A stretch of DNA of 64,000 nucleotides from Phoebastria nigripes (Eukaryota > Chordata > Aves > Procellariiformes > Diomedeidae): positions 1-64,000 of the forward strand of contig JAYKAV010002717.1 in assembly GCA_035582835.1 (NCBI GenBank). Reading direction: 5' to 3'. Positions 24,055 to 35,990 of this stretch are shown one piece after another; position 1 is the first letter of the stretch, and each line of letters starts with the position of its first letter. The notes beneath the pieces were generated by a model, which had not been told where the DNA came from, made no database searches, and was given only the letters and a program-made list of their open reading frames with translations. The translations under genes were made by a program, and so were the position numbers.

Positions 24055-25420
24055 CTTACCGAATAAAAAGTAAACAATGCTAAAATGCAGTCTCATTATC
24101 TGACAGAAACAGCAGTGCTGCTGTTTTTGAAGCAAAGGAAGTAGGTTTCATATGTTCTAGCACAGACTAACCAAAACATGACAAAACCGAGTAGTTTTTT
24201 GGCCTGCATCTTCCCTATTTGGTTTCTTTTAATTGCATATGGCAAAAAATACAAAAAAAATCAGAAAGTAGGAAGTAATCGGTAAGATGGCTTCTTCATT
24301 ACAGAGATAGCAAGCTTTGGCTACATAACGAATAACCTAGGGGTAATAACCTAGGGGTAACTGACACAATCAATAGCAAGCAGAGTAAAACTCCTGTTGC
24401 CTGTGCTCTAGTATGACTGAAAGCCACGTGACAGCATCAAAATAGAATGTAATCCAAACCATATGTATCTCATGCTTTGATGAGCTAGTATTATCTTAGC
24501 TTCGAGGGCAACATGGCCACAACACCATGGCTTCTGCTTTGTCTGAAATGTAGTCAGAGGAAGTACAGCTAGTCTGAAATCACAGTGAAGAACTGTCTGA
24601 ATTTAAGGGATTAAGGAGAATATTGATTTTGGAATTATTTTTGTGGAACTCAGACTAGATTCCAGCAATACAAAGACTGCAGAAACATGGCTAAACCACT
24701 GTACCATGCTTACAGCTGATTTGCATTTCAAGAGGAAAGAATCCAGTCATAGGCATACTTAACTAAACACAATACTATATATTTGCCTTGCTGCAGTTTT
24801 CATTGGAGGACATGAATAGAGGAGGAAGAGAGAAGAATTTCTTCCAAGCAGTCAGTGAAGACATGTTAGTGAGTCTACCAGAAATGTCTTCCTTCAAACA
24901 TTTTTCACAATACATTTTACTTCATAATGCACAAAAATTATTTAAGCAGGACTGATGAATTTTGGTTCTGAATAGGAGACCCTGTGGTATGGCCTAATGA
25001 CTTCGCTAACATAACTGCACCATGACTGCCTACAGAGAGCACTGATTCCAGCATACAAAGCTGCATTTCCATCTGAACTGGCTGGCTGGTGGAGTCATGA
25101 GGCAGCTTTACAGACAGACCACTGTTTGTGTTTTCTACTCGGACAGCCATGATTTCAAGTCAGCTACAGCCTTACATATTTTAGACACTATGGATGACAG
25201 CTTCAGGTGCATGAGTTCAGTTAGTTACTCCAATAGCACTAGACATGAGAAAGAGTTATCTTCAGTATTACTTAATTGCAGAAATTTAAATTAAACAATA
25301 ACCAAGCATTAAATATTAGTAAGTTGCAGCTGCATTACAGACAACAAATCTATAACTGACACTTGTTTTAACATTAACACCTTATGTTAACTCCCATATA
25401 TTGAATTAAATAAGCATTAC
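24055..25420. other. CFH intron inside CCP2
   Basis: This 1.4 kb intron splits module 2. It contains a perfect 14-base tandem duplication (AATAACCTAGGGGT, 24331-24358) and nothing else I recognise. Confidence 0.65.
24331..24358. repeat. Perfect 14-base tandem duplication
   Basis: AATAACCTAGGGGT occurs twice without a gap. Each copy contains the palindrome CCTAGG. Confidence 0.85.
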
Positions 25421-25526
25421 CCATCATTACATCTGTACTCAACTCTGGCACCAAATACAAATTCACTTCCACTGGTAAGTTCAAAGGTACCAAACTCAGT
25501 ATCTCCAGGATGTCCACAGGGCTTAT
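25421..25526 (-). CDS. CFH: CFH exon 3: first part of CCP module 2
   Basis: The 106-base exon enters in phase 1 and leaves in phase 2. It encodes [17 protein letters not shown] and on to the CNDG at Cys II, nearly the same as human CGHPGDTPFGTF. Human CFH, as I recall it, splits CCP2 at this codon with a 106-base exon, so the intron inside the module is conserved. The module helps contact C3b in human CFH. Confidence 0.95.
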
Positions 25527-27396
25527 CTGGTAAGAAAAAGAAGAAGAAGGAAAAAAAAATTACTTACACCATACATAGGAATGTGAAAGTGTGAAAGATG
25601 ATAGCACTTTTCTCATAATTAGTAGCGAGTATGGGTCTTTCAAAAATGCTCAGCATTAGCTTGATTAACCCCCTCTTTTTTAATCACTATCTTCAATGAG
25701 AACATATTGGAGTAAGGATCCCAAAAAAATATTTAAATTAAAAAAAAAAATTAAATAACAAATTAGCAGTTTTTATTCCTTTAAAAAGGCTGGGCTCATC
25801 TTAAGTTTTATGACAAATTTAATGGCAGTCACTTCAGCTTTTCATACAACTTGTGACATAAACTGGTCCAAGCTTCCACTACAGATTCCATCCATGATTG
25901 GAAATGAAATTTCCTCAATCTGGTGGGGATTGTGCTGAGTAAAGAGGGATGATCTAAGGCCACAGGAGTTTTATGGGCCTCAGTCCTTTCTGCTCAAAGT
26001 TCCCCATACGACTTTTCTTGTGGTCTGGCCCTAACTATTTGCCCTGGATTCCCAAAAGAATTGCAGAGGTGCACACATCATCCCTCTCATTCATCCACTT
26101 TTAATGTTATAATACGGACTGCAAAATAAACTGCGTAGCTAAAACCTATTAGGCCGCCTCAGAAGAAATCTTTCCTGGTCCCTGTCGACCTAGGCAATTT
26201 CATTTCTTGAAGCGTATCAACATCCTTGTTTTTTCCAAGGAAGAGGGGTTTGAGTAGGGCCTAAACCTGCTCCAGTGTGATTAAGAGAAAATGGACAACC
26301 TCATGATCAATTTTGCTGTCTGGTGTGGTCTATCCTGAAAAGGGAACGTGATCACTTAACCCGTGGCAGACCAGCCCTTTCCTCCTTCCACCTGCACCTT
26401 GCCAGTGTCAGTATCTGTTCACTGGGTGGCAGTATTTACTAAAATATGTTACTAAAAAGCAACACCAAGTTTTGTATAATTTGAAAGATCTGTGTTCACT
26501 GAGTAGTTATACAAATACATATAAAAACTGAGAAGGTGACTAAATAAAAAATGTAAAAGACACTAGTAACAACTTTATTAATTCATTTTTACTCATGATT
26601 TGTATTCATCTCTGTTTGAAGGACACCTGGGACTTAATTTTATATTATCAAACCAAACATTTTCATTCTACTAGTAAAAATTTTGTATGTTAGATATGTA
26701 AGAAAAAAAGCTCATGTGTCTAAAATTTCTTTGTGTTTAAAACTCATTTATTACAGAAAAGAAGTATCTGTTGACTAACAATAATAAACTTCAATTTCTT
26801 CACTAATGAATTCTGTAGGAGGGTGTGAGATACTTCTAAACTCTTAACACAGTATACTAGAGATAATAAATAGCAGCCCTCATCCTAATCATGAACTTTC
26901 CTTCACAGATTAAAAGAGAAGGCAAGGAAAAACAATTTCCCACTTCCAAGAAATTATATCTTTCATAGAACTAGTTGAATAAACTGAAAAGAAGATGATA
27001 CTGTCTCTTGACTTGCATTCAGAAGCTAGGTTAGTGCTTTATTCTGCTTAGACTGTCAATTTCATCTGCATAAGACTTCTTCTAAAATTCTAGAAGCAAG
27101 CTCCTAATAACTTAATAACTCAACTTAATAACTTAGCATAAATCGGGTTAATAAGGCTGGCCTAGAGTAAGATCTTCTCCTGTAAAGACAAAAAAAAAAT
27201 AAACCTTTGATCTGGAGAAAAGGAACTTCCAAAAATGTTTCCTTATGCATACATACTTTTTAGGATGATATTTTAAAGGATGCTGAAATAAGTAAGTTAC
27301 AGGTAAAGATACAATGGCAATTTCACATTGACATCACTGGCAAGGAATGTGATCTGTCAGGTCAAATGTTTGCACATATTTTACATAAATACTTAC
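25527..27396. other. CFH intron between CCP1 and the first CCP2 exon
   Basis: This 1.9 kb AT-rich intron has a purine-rich run near 25531-25558 and an A-rich run near 25738-25751. I see no exon or transposon. Confidence 0.6.
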
Positions 27397-27582
27397 TTCT
27401 GCATTCTGCCCCTGGGAGGTGTTGCTTCCACGCTCCATCAGCACACTCAAACACAATTCGTCCGAGTTTTATGTATCCAGGCCGACATCTGTATGTTACT
27501 TGAGTACCATGTGGATAGGGAGCTTTGTCCCATCTTTCAGTAGGCACTTCTTTAACCCTCCTAGGAGGAGGTTCTTTACAAG
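27397..27582 (-). CDS. CFH: CFH exon 2: CCP module 1
   Basis: The 186-base exon (62 codons, phase 1 at both ends) encodes one CCP module. It starts with CKEPPPRRVKEVPTERW, like the human CNELPPRRNTEI segment, and contains the near-identical CRPGY motif. Four cysteines and the tryptophan between Cys III and Cys IV are present. In human CFH this module begins the four-module C3b-binding and factor I cofactor region. Acceptor TTTTTAG and donor GTAAGT are good. Confidence 0.95.
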
Positions 27583-29489
27583 CTAAAAATTGTAAATAAA
27601 AATATTAGTGACTGAAGCACATGCTACAAATGCCAAAATAATTTTACAATAGAAAATGTAGCAAGAAATTCTGGGGACATTTGTGATCAAACGAGCATAT
27701 GTTTTCTACTTAATCATCACAAAATAGGAAACGGCCAAGAATCCACATTTTGTAGGAATATGAATAGACATTTAGAAGGACATAAGAATAGACAAGCAAG
27801 TGCCAAGAAACCCCATGGGACAGTGATAATTCATGAAATAGATTTTAGTTATGAAGACTGAGACGAGACTAGTGCCCTGACTAACCACAGACATCTCTTA
27901 CCCTTTCATCTGCAGGAGCTCCTCCATGCCTGTCCTTCCATTACCACAGAGAACAACTCTGTGCACTCTGTAGAGTTTCCTTTCAAACTATTNTCTTCTG
28001 CAGCCACCACCATCCTTACTCACATTCAGTTCATGTGTCATTTGATCAAGTTCTGTTAAATCTCCCCTCACCTTTACATTGCCTAAACTTTCTCTCCAGG
28101 CTGAGATCACCTGCTATTCCAAAACTTACTTCCTCCTGTCCGTGAGGTTACTTCTTATGACAAGTTACTTATTACACAGTGTAATTAATTCTGGGTATTC
28201 ACTTTGACCTTTGTTAGCTTCAAAGCATTTTGACTCAATTTGGGGGGGGGTGGATGGTGTTGTCTGGTATTTCTCATTAGCTCAATATTATACAGTCCTT
28301 CCCCAAAACCTCCTTCCTGGGCCGCCTTCAGTGTCCATGAAATATACAGCCAAGCCCATATGAATTACAAGAAATGAGCCTGAATTAATTCTATGAAGAA
28401 GTTCCTCAACAGCTTGAGAATGAGAAAAATCAGACTAAAGGGGAAAGAAACAAAGGTTGGGAAGCTGTTAATGAAAGACTAAATGATCTTTGTTAAGAAA
28501 CATTTTTTTTTGTTCTTTATAATAATTGACCTAATTTCAGTGACTAATTCTCTGTGCTTGGGTGACTGAAATGTACTTATTTTAAAGGCTGAAGCTTTAC
28601 CCAGAGTAACAGAGTCTGGACAGTCTAGCTAATTAGATGCAATGAATGAAGTCTGTTTTACATCTAAACTTGAAAGGTGAGAATTCATCAAGAATAAATA
28701 AAACAACCTCTGAGAAATGAAGCCTTGGAAAAGAAATGAAACCTCTGTATAGAAAATAAATGGGAGAAGAAATGTCCACGAGGGAAAGAAATTTCTTGGT
28801 GAGTAGATTCATTACTCAGTAGAGAGCTGGCACAAAAGTTCTCTCACCAGTTTAGTTGTAAGGCCACAGGTTTGAGAAAGCAGCAATACTCTCACTGAAG
28901 CTTTCCTACCGATTGTGCAGGTGCTGCCTGAAAGTTGGACTACAGGAAAAATATTTAGGATCCTTCCTCATGCGAGAGATGTGGAGTTAGGGCTTGCTGA
29001 CCTAAACTCCGGAGATCACAACCACAGATTAAGTAGCTGTGATTTCTAATACAAAGTGAGCAGATTAAATACCCATTCTTCCACATCAAAGTGTGGAAAG
29101 TGAATTTTACTTTAGTTGTACAAAGACATACCCTTGAACACACACTGTTTTTATTTCAGTCACTGGAATACCTACCAAATTAGAGGCATAATTTTAGAAA
29201 ATTGTTTAAAAAAATCAAGAAAAGAAAAGAAATCAGGAAACAAGAAAAAAAAATGTATAATTTTAAGTGTAGCGATGGCATTTTGAAAATATAAATAAAA
29301 GAATGTTAATTGTGAGATGTAATAACTTTGTTTTGGCTGGCTTAAGTAGCCAGAAGAAGTAGACAAGCTTTGACGATACTGCTGAGTGCTAAAGGAAGAG
29401 TATGCCCACACGTTCACATTTTTTCCAAATACTTTAATAAGTATGTTCCCTCCCACGAATGATTACATCTGAGTAAAAATTATTGCTTC

Positions 29490-29508
29490 TGTCCACTAGA
29501 GGGTACTA
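29490..29508 (+). promoter_or_regulatory. Candidate CTCF site
   Basis: TGTCCACTAGAGGGTACTA matches the 19-base CTCF consensus (YGRCCASYAGRKGGCRSYR, as I recall it) at 17 of 19 positions. The mismatches are at positions 3 and 15. It lies in CFH intron 1, about 2.1 kb downstream of the CFH start codon. Binding is inferred from the motif alone. Confidence 0.5.
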
Positions 29509-29534
29509 CCCTACTATCAAAAAAGGTAGTAGGG
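29509..29534. repeat. Short inverted repeat (10-bp stem)
   Basis: CCCTACTATC, a loop of six A, then GGTAGTAGGG forms a ten-pair stem with one G-T wobble. It abuts the CTCF-like site. Confidence 0.7.
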
Positions 29535-31484
29535 ACATACTTTTCTTAGCAAGATTAAGACACATTCACTTTTTAACAACGTTTTTGCAAAATGCAGGAA
29601 TAAGCTAAAGGAACAAGATTCCTCTAGCTAGCTCTGTCTTTCAAATGTGTTAAAAATGGTTAGTTTACCCAAAAAAAGTTCTTTATAATGGTGAGAAATG
29701 GAATTTTTCTAATTCTATATATTTTTCATTAGAGCTCGTTAAAATTAGTGCTTTCAGTTTGCAAGCTGAGAAAGCACAGTCCGAATTCTATGATTTAAAA
29801 AATAGGCTATTTAGTACAGGGAGAGCTTCTCTGCTCTATTCCACCCTTACTTCCGAGTTGTATTATACTTTTATTGTCTTTTCTGCAGTATGGGGCCTCT
29901 TAACTCCTCCTTGTTGACATTTAAAAAGCATGAAAGATAATCTCCTGATAATCTCTTCATCATTACTAAGACATGCTTCTTTTTGGGTTTTATTTCAACT
30001 CTCCGATTGTTCTTTACCACTCCTGCCCTGATGTCAAACTATGTGTTATCATCAAGTGTCACAGCATGTATATGTATTTCTGACTACAGCTAATTATTCT
30101 TTTTTTTTAATGCAGTTTCTTAGTAGCTTGAGAAGAAGAAATCTACTGACAGGATGTACTTCAAAACTATATTAATTATATCATGCACTCACCACGTGTA
30201 CTCACCAAAATTGGGAGGGTTTCATTTTTATATTAGAAAGCATGCACTAAATGCATACCTTCAAATCCTTCAGCAAGAGACCAGGAGAGCTGGAATTAAT
30301 AATTTAGTATTTATATGTGATTTGACCTCAGTTAGAAATAGCTCAAGCTGCTTTCTTGCCGTCAGTCATTATGCCGGTAGCAACTTCCATAAAATCAAGC
30401 ACAAACTACGAATTCAGGTAGCAGTATTTTTCAGCCCTTGTGCAAAAACCCAGCTCTCGAACAACTCACATAGACTTTCAATATGAAGCTGGAACTAAGA
30501 ACCCTGCATGACCCGTGGTAACAGTTGTCCCAGATAAATCAAATATTGCTACATTCACATTCCTTTGCAATCTCTCTGATCTAAAGAAAGCATTGTGAAA
30601 AGGAAGTGCAAATTCAGGCAAACTTTCTTTTCAAATTCCAGGACTTTTCTGGACTACTTTGCAAACAAAGTAGACTTCATTAGTTGCTTTGGAGCAGTAT
30701 TTACTATAAGTATATATAAAAAAGATAATACATTTCATCAATGTCCTGATTTTTCAATTTTTCAAAGTAAAATCCATCAGATGATTGTTTTGATTAATAA
30801 GGTCTTCATAATCTTCACCTAAAATTGAAAACAACCTGAACTGAGCAAAGACACACTAGCTCAAAAACACATAGCACCCTTTCCACTAACAGTCTATGTA
30901 AAGAAACCCAGACAGAAAGCAAAAGAATTAAATTACTAAACATTCATTAAACAAAATAAATCGAACAAAGAAGCAGAAAATATCAGAGGCTTCTGAAAAG
31001 ATATCCAGAATACGAGCTACCTCTTTAAACATGTACGAAAGCATACCTGTATACATTTATCTCATTTAATGGATTAAAAACACTCTGTCATTCAACAGTT
31101 ATTTTGTAAGCTTTTCAGTCAATTTAGTAATCATTCCTCTTTCTCAGATTATTGCACAGATTATTCCAGACAGAAAGAAATGCACATTTATTGAATATTT
31201 TCTATTTTAACCTACCAGTTGTTTACAGGTTTTAGATGTTAGAGTAATTAACAAACATAATTAATAACAAACAGCAGTAATAATAGGTGAAATAATACCT
31301 ATGACAGGATACTAAATACTAAAGGTGCTAAATACCACCAGAAGAAATCTCAATTATTGTTGTCAGAAGTTCATTAAAATAGGCTACAATGCAAACATTT
31401 TATTTACATATTGGTTTAGTAACCATCTTCACATACACTTTAAGAAAGTGGTTGGTTTGGTTTTTTTTTCATATTAAAGCTTAC

Positions 31485-31545
31485 CTCTTTCCGCAGTACA
31501 ATACATCCAACATAAAAGCAGAGCTGCATAGCCCAGGAATGACAT
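31485..31545 (-). CDS. CFH: CFH exon 1: start codon and signal peptide
   Basis: The 61-base exon encodes MSFLGYAALLLCWMYCTAER and ends in phase 1 before a GTAAGC donor. The residues form a short hydrophobic secretion signal (core around residues 3-16) with likely cleavage near the C-terminal TAE. Human CFH also has a short signal exon ending in AE with a phase 1 border. The hydrophobic stretch, the phase and the TATA box 122 bases upstream support this start. The exon is separated from CCP1 by a 3.9 kb intron. Confidence 0.88.
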
Positions 31546-31666
31546 CCTAGAGATTCAGAAACTCAGCAAACACATTTAGTACCGTAGCCTACTTTTTTGA
31601 TTACTTTGTGTTATTTCCACTCCTACTTTACTCACTAACTGCTCCAGGGACTGACCTTGCAAAGCA

Positions 31667-31672
31667 TTTATA
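31667..31672 (-). promoter_or_regulatory. CFH: Candidate TATA box of CFH
   Basis: On the minus strand TATAAA lies 122 bases upstream of the CFH start codon, within GTATAAATG. Transcription would start near 31635-31645 and give a 5' leader of roughly 90-100 bases with no intervening upstream ATG that I noticed. There is no CpG island here, unlike at KCNT2, which suits a tissue-restricted (liver) TATA promoter. The start site is inferred, not shown. Confidence 0.5.
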
Positions 31673-33765
31673 CTCTGATTTCAGCAGTCACTTCCCCTAA
31701 TCCTCTTGCAACACACAAGTGTTTCTTTTTTTTTTTTTCCCTCTCCAAACTTTGCTAAATGAATAAATAAATGTCTGGCAATTTTGGTTGACACCATCCT
31801 TCCCTGCAGTCTGCTTGTTTTTACATCATACCTCATTTTTTTCATATTAATCCCTTCCATACTCAGATAAGCCAATTTCTTTTAGTATCCAAAAGAAATT
31901 GTACAAATAAATTATTTTGTGATTCCTTGTGTCTTATATGCTTAGTTAAAAACCAAAAATTAACATTAAATGTGTGTAAAAATAAACTTCTCTACTATAC
32001 GCATATCATTCAAGATCTATGTTGAAAACAATTGAAATAAAAAGCAGACAGAAATACAAAGTGACTTACTAAGCCACTGGTTCTTGTATAAGATAACCAA
32101 CTACCCAGAGCAAAGGAAATGTACTTGATCAAATACTTGATTAAATAAACCTCTGTGATGTTGAAGCACTTGTTTCAGTATCACATGAGAAATTATAAGA
32201 TGGAGAAGATGTGAATGAATTGTAATGTGGATAATGAACTATCCGAAGAAAAATAATAAAGATTGTGCTAAAAGAATAACTATATGGCAGACTGGGCTAA
32301 CAGAGGAACTCCTCATGGATTCATGTAAGCAACAGTCTTATTAATATTTTCATTAAATGTCTTGGCTTTATAAGAAGTGCACTCCAGTGGAAATGCGGAT
32401 CATATGAAGAGAATTATTTGATACTGAGAATTAGGGAAAAGCATGTAAGAGTACAAAGTGCTCTCAGGAGATGGACACAAAACAGCAGCACACCAGATAC
32501 CCCATAGTGGTGATGCCTGGCTGGCATGGAGTATACACAGATCGATCTTCTATATGCTCCCAAAAGACCACATAACATACCCTTAAAATCACTGGCTTAG
32601 TTAGCATACTGATACAGGATAAAAAAAAGAGTGTGTTTAGAGAACGGATCTCAAATCAAACCTGAATTCCAAAGCAGTTAAAACTTTTTTTCTTCTCAAA
32701 ATGCAGCTGGAATTAATTTTTTTTTTTTTTTTTTTAGCCTGGGCTGTGTTTTCAGTTACCAATTCTAAGGAATGGTCTTAGTGAAAACTGGCATTCAGCT
32801 GTTTCACCTACAAGAAATCTTCCAGACAGCATAACACCTCTTCCTTTCCCTGCCCCTTTCTCTTGCCAAGTGACTTATATGTGGAGAATGAACTCTCACT
32901 CTGCTCCATGACCCTGTGGTGATTGGTCTGCATCCATTTTGCAGTTACTGGTGCATACCTGATCAGTAGAAAGATATTTTTTGCACCTGCCTAAGTTGAG
33001 TTCTAAGAAACAGCTCCTCACAGAACTTCACTGACCAAATCTTTAATTCCTTTTGTTCTGCGGTAAAGAACCGTGTGCTGCTGCAGGCAGCAGTGCTCTT
33101 ACTGCACCAAGACAGTCCCACTTGTCTTCCCTGCACCAATCTTACTGCATTACCATACATGTATGCATTTACATGCTTCTGTACCAGTGGGCTGCTGGGT
33201 GCAAAAGCTTGCAGTGGTGAGGAACGTAGGACAGTTTAACCTTCCCTGTCACAGCAGCGGTACTGACTGCTTTTCAAATGTAGCAGTGACACTGCTGCTT
33301 TCCAATTCCTTAACTGCTGCAGGAAGCTCAGAGAGCAGGAAAAACATTGAGGCACTCAGATTCCAACCCAAAGACAGTGGCTCAAACCAATTAGCTGTAA
33401 AAATCCATGCTGCAGGCACAGGTTCTATAATTTCTCCAATTTTAAGTGTTGTATCTTCTGATGTCATGAAGCTCAAAGTGGTTCAGGTTTTATCAAACTG
33501 CTTTTGGGTTATTAAACCACCTGCCAAATGGTTACAGGCTTGAAACACAGCCAAAGTACTTTCAGCTACAGCTGAACCAAAACTGGAACTGAATTAAAAA
33601 TTTACCATTAATTTCCTGACTGCTCTCTATGAATACAGGCAATCTTAAAACTATTTAAGCTAAAAGATAACATCAGCACACACGAGCAGATAGGTATAAA
33701 CCTCCTATTAATAAATTTAAGCTGAAAATTAGAAGACTCACTCAAGTAGTGAGGCTTTGAAGTAA

Positions 33766-33800
33766 TCTTTGTATAGGCATAATGTAGGCCTATACAAAGA
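33766..33800. repeat. Perfect 13-bp hairpin
   Basis: TCTTTGTATAGGC, a nine-base spacer, then its exact reverse complement GCCTATACAAAGA. The stem is too short for a typical miRNA precursor. It could be the end structure of a very small inverted-repeat element or chance. Confidence 0.8.
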
Positions 33801-34288
33801 AACCATCTCCGATCACAAAGTAAGGGACCAGACTCAGTCCTTTCCAGTCTCGTGTTTGTGATATTCTTAAGTCATTGATTAAACTTACCCTATCCAAACG
33901 GAAATAAAATCAGGAACTTAATCTTTCTTCCCTTCCTCATCTCTTCCATGGGCTATCAATTGATTCAAAACTAATGTCTTTAATCATGTGTGAATGACTT
34001 TGTCATCTCCAGCCTCTAACAAAACAGAGTGCATAAGCAAACCATGCCTCAGGACCTCTAAGGCAGGCAGAAAAAGTCATCTCTAGAGTACCCTTACCTC
34101 CTATTGATAAGAAAGGCAGAAACATCTAAGTCGTTATGCAACCAAAGGCAGCTGGATTTTACCTACGGAAGCAGAGCTATTGCTTTGAGAACTGGTGTGA
34201 CCACATTCAAATATTGCTGTGGGCACAGCCAGACAGACAAAATATCACCACATATTCCCTGTACTAGCAAAACTGCATGTCAAGATAT

Positions 34289-34362
34289 AGGATCATGGGA
34301 AAGGTCAGGTTGGAAGGGACCTCAGGAAGTTATCTTGTCCAAAACTCCTGCACAAAGTAGAG
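34289..34362 (-). mobile_element. CR1 LINE, 3' UTR remnant, minus orientation
   Basis: GGATCATGGGAAAGGTCAGG, then TTGGAAGGGACCTCAGGAAG and CTTGTCCAAAACTCCTGC follow the reverse complement of the CR1 3' UTR (compare GGTTGGAAAAGACCTCTAAG at 57701-57720). Only the tail is left. Confidence 0.7.
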
Positions 34363-35779
34363 TAAGTCATGAGGTTACTCAAGTTACTCAAGACTTTATT
34401 CATTCCCTACTCAATGTTGGGGCTTAACATCAAAATTCAGAGTGTTTGTTCAAACCTGAATAACTTTGGGAACAGTGTGTGGAAGCCATTTTGTGTTAGG
34501 AAGACAGATCTGAGGAAGTCAGTGTCTTCCAGTAGGGAACTAGTGATGACTAGTTAGGATAGGAGCTTAGTTAGTCACTGCTGGAATAGCATCTCTGACC
34601 AGTATAATTTCAGCATGTTCTCACAGCATGCTTGCTATCACACACTTGAGTTTAATGATATCATTAGAGCCCACAGAAATCTTGAACCAGTCACTGTTTT
34701 GCCCAAAAATCTTCATGAAAGGGTCCTATCCCACTATATTAATGGTGAGATTATCTTTTCATTGTCAACAGTTGTCCCTCCTGCCCCTGGCAGCCAACTT
34801 CTCTAACTCACAATGACATTACACATCACGTAATATCTACAATTACAACCTAATGGTGTGACAGGGAAAAACTGCACAGTTCACTTAGTTTAAACTGAAT
34901 GACAAACAAACTGGTTTATTGATTTATTAATAGCACATAATTAACTGGCAATCAGTGAACTATACATTCAAGTTCACTATCGGCAATACAACAGAAAAGA
35001 CACTGTTAATAGACAAAATGCTAATAAACACCTAACAAATTTCTAAATGACCTTTCTTTGCTAATCCCCCAAAGTTCTAACCATGCACACCAAGTTGTGC
35101 ACCCACCCACGGTTATACACACAGTCCCCCTCTGACACATACCTTCTGTAGGAGATGTGGGTGCTTAATGTGTACCCGTGCTGTGCTTTACAACCTGCTA
35201 ACACAAACACTGGGGAGAAAGCACCACACAAGGTCACATACGCACACCCAGTTGTGAGTCCCTGCATGTTGCACCCTGCACTGTCACTGCCCAACCTGGA
35301 TGCAGGCTGCTGGCAGAATCAGATAGGGAGGATGCTCTGCCTGGCCCAGACAGAGGTTTTGATGCCAGTGGGTGAACATACAACAGTGTCAAACCCAACT
35401 CCTCTTGTAGTCTAATCAAATCTATTAGTTTTTAGGTTACATTGACACTGTTTATCTTGGGGATTAGATGCATGAAGGATGATGAATCCCAGGAAGGCTC
35501 TGGTGAGATAAATGAGGAGGTACATGCTTGAAACTAGATAAGAGCTACCAATTAATAAAAGCTACCAATTAACCCCATTGTTTAGGAAAGCCCAGCAAAT
35601 TCCTCTAGAGTAGTCTGACTTATTCTGACCTATTCTAATTAGCATAGTAAAAAAACCCACCCCCGGGCAGGGAAGCCCACTGCCCAACAAAGTCCCTTCC
35701 CCACTGAATATACGCAGTAAAAAGAAAGAACACTGTGACTTTAAGTGGAGACGAGGCATTACAAGAACCAACAGAAGCA

Positions 35780-35990
35780 AGGATTACTAATTGTGGATGT
35801 AAAAAGTACTGATAGCTGTTGCTCAGAATGTATAAAATGCTTACTGTGTGTTAACTGAGGTGAGCTAGCTTTGTGGAGTTACCACCTAGCACCCATCTCT
35901 GTGCAGACATGAAATAAACAGGTATCTCGGCTCTGTGTGCAAGATTGGCTTATTGCACACCGGGTGACAGACCCTGTTTGAGGGACAGAA
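35780..35990 (+). mobile_element. Possible solo LTR of an endogenous retrovirus (ends uncertain)
   Basis: A TATAAAA (35831-35837) is followed 82 bases on by AATAAA (35913-35918), then by a less AT-rich stretch with TGTGTGC, TTATTGCACACC and GGGTGACAGACC. This order resembles the U3/R/U5 layout of an avian LTR. I could not fix the TG and CA ends or a target-site duplication, and see no gag, pol or env beside it. Composition from 35050 to 35420 also differs from its surroundings and may belong to the same element. Confidence 0.35.

Larger units (their letters stand above)
27583..31484. other. CFH intron 1
   Basis: At 3.9 kb this is the longest CFH intron here. It contains a nine-base G run near 28242-28250, a CTCF-like site (29490-29508) next to a small hairpin (29509-29534), and otherwise AT-rich DNA without recognised repeats. 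First introns often carry regulatory sites, which adds weight to the CTCF candidate. Confidence 0.6.
262..31545 (-). other. CFH: Complement factor H gene span, 3' end beyond left edge
   Basis: Eighteen coding exons on the minus strand join in one open frame of 3001 bases (about 1000 residues). They encode a signal peptide and 16 CCP modules. Every exon border is GT..AG. All module borders are phase 1, so each module exon can be skipped without a frameshift; the single exception is the phase 2 border inside CCP2, as in human CFH. Module-by-module likeness to human CFH 1-14, together with the neighbouring KCNT2, supports true CFH rather than a CFH-related paralogue. The C-terminal modules and stop codon are not in the window. 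Confidence 0.93.

Noticed and set aside
29509..29534. Hairpin as a microRNA precursor
   Set aside because: The stem is ten pairs. A miRNA precursor needs roughly 22 or more paired bases. The same reason applies to the hairpins at 33766, 48017 and 63501.
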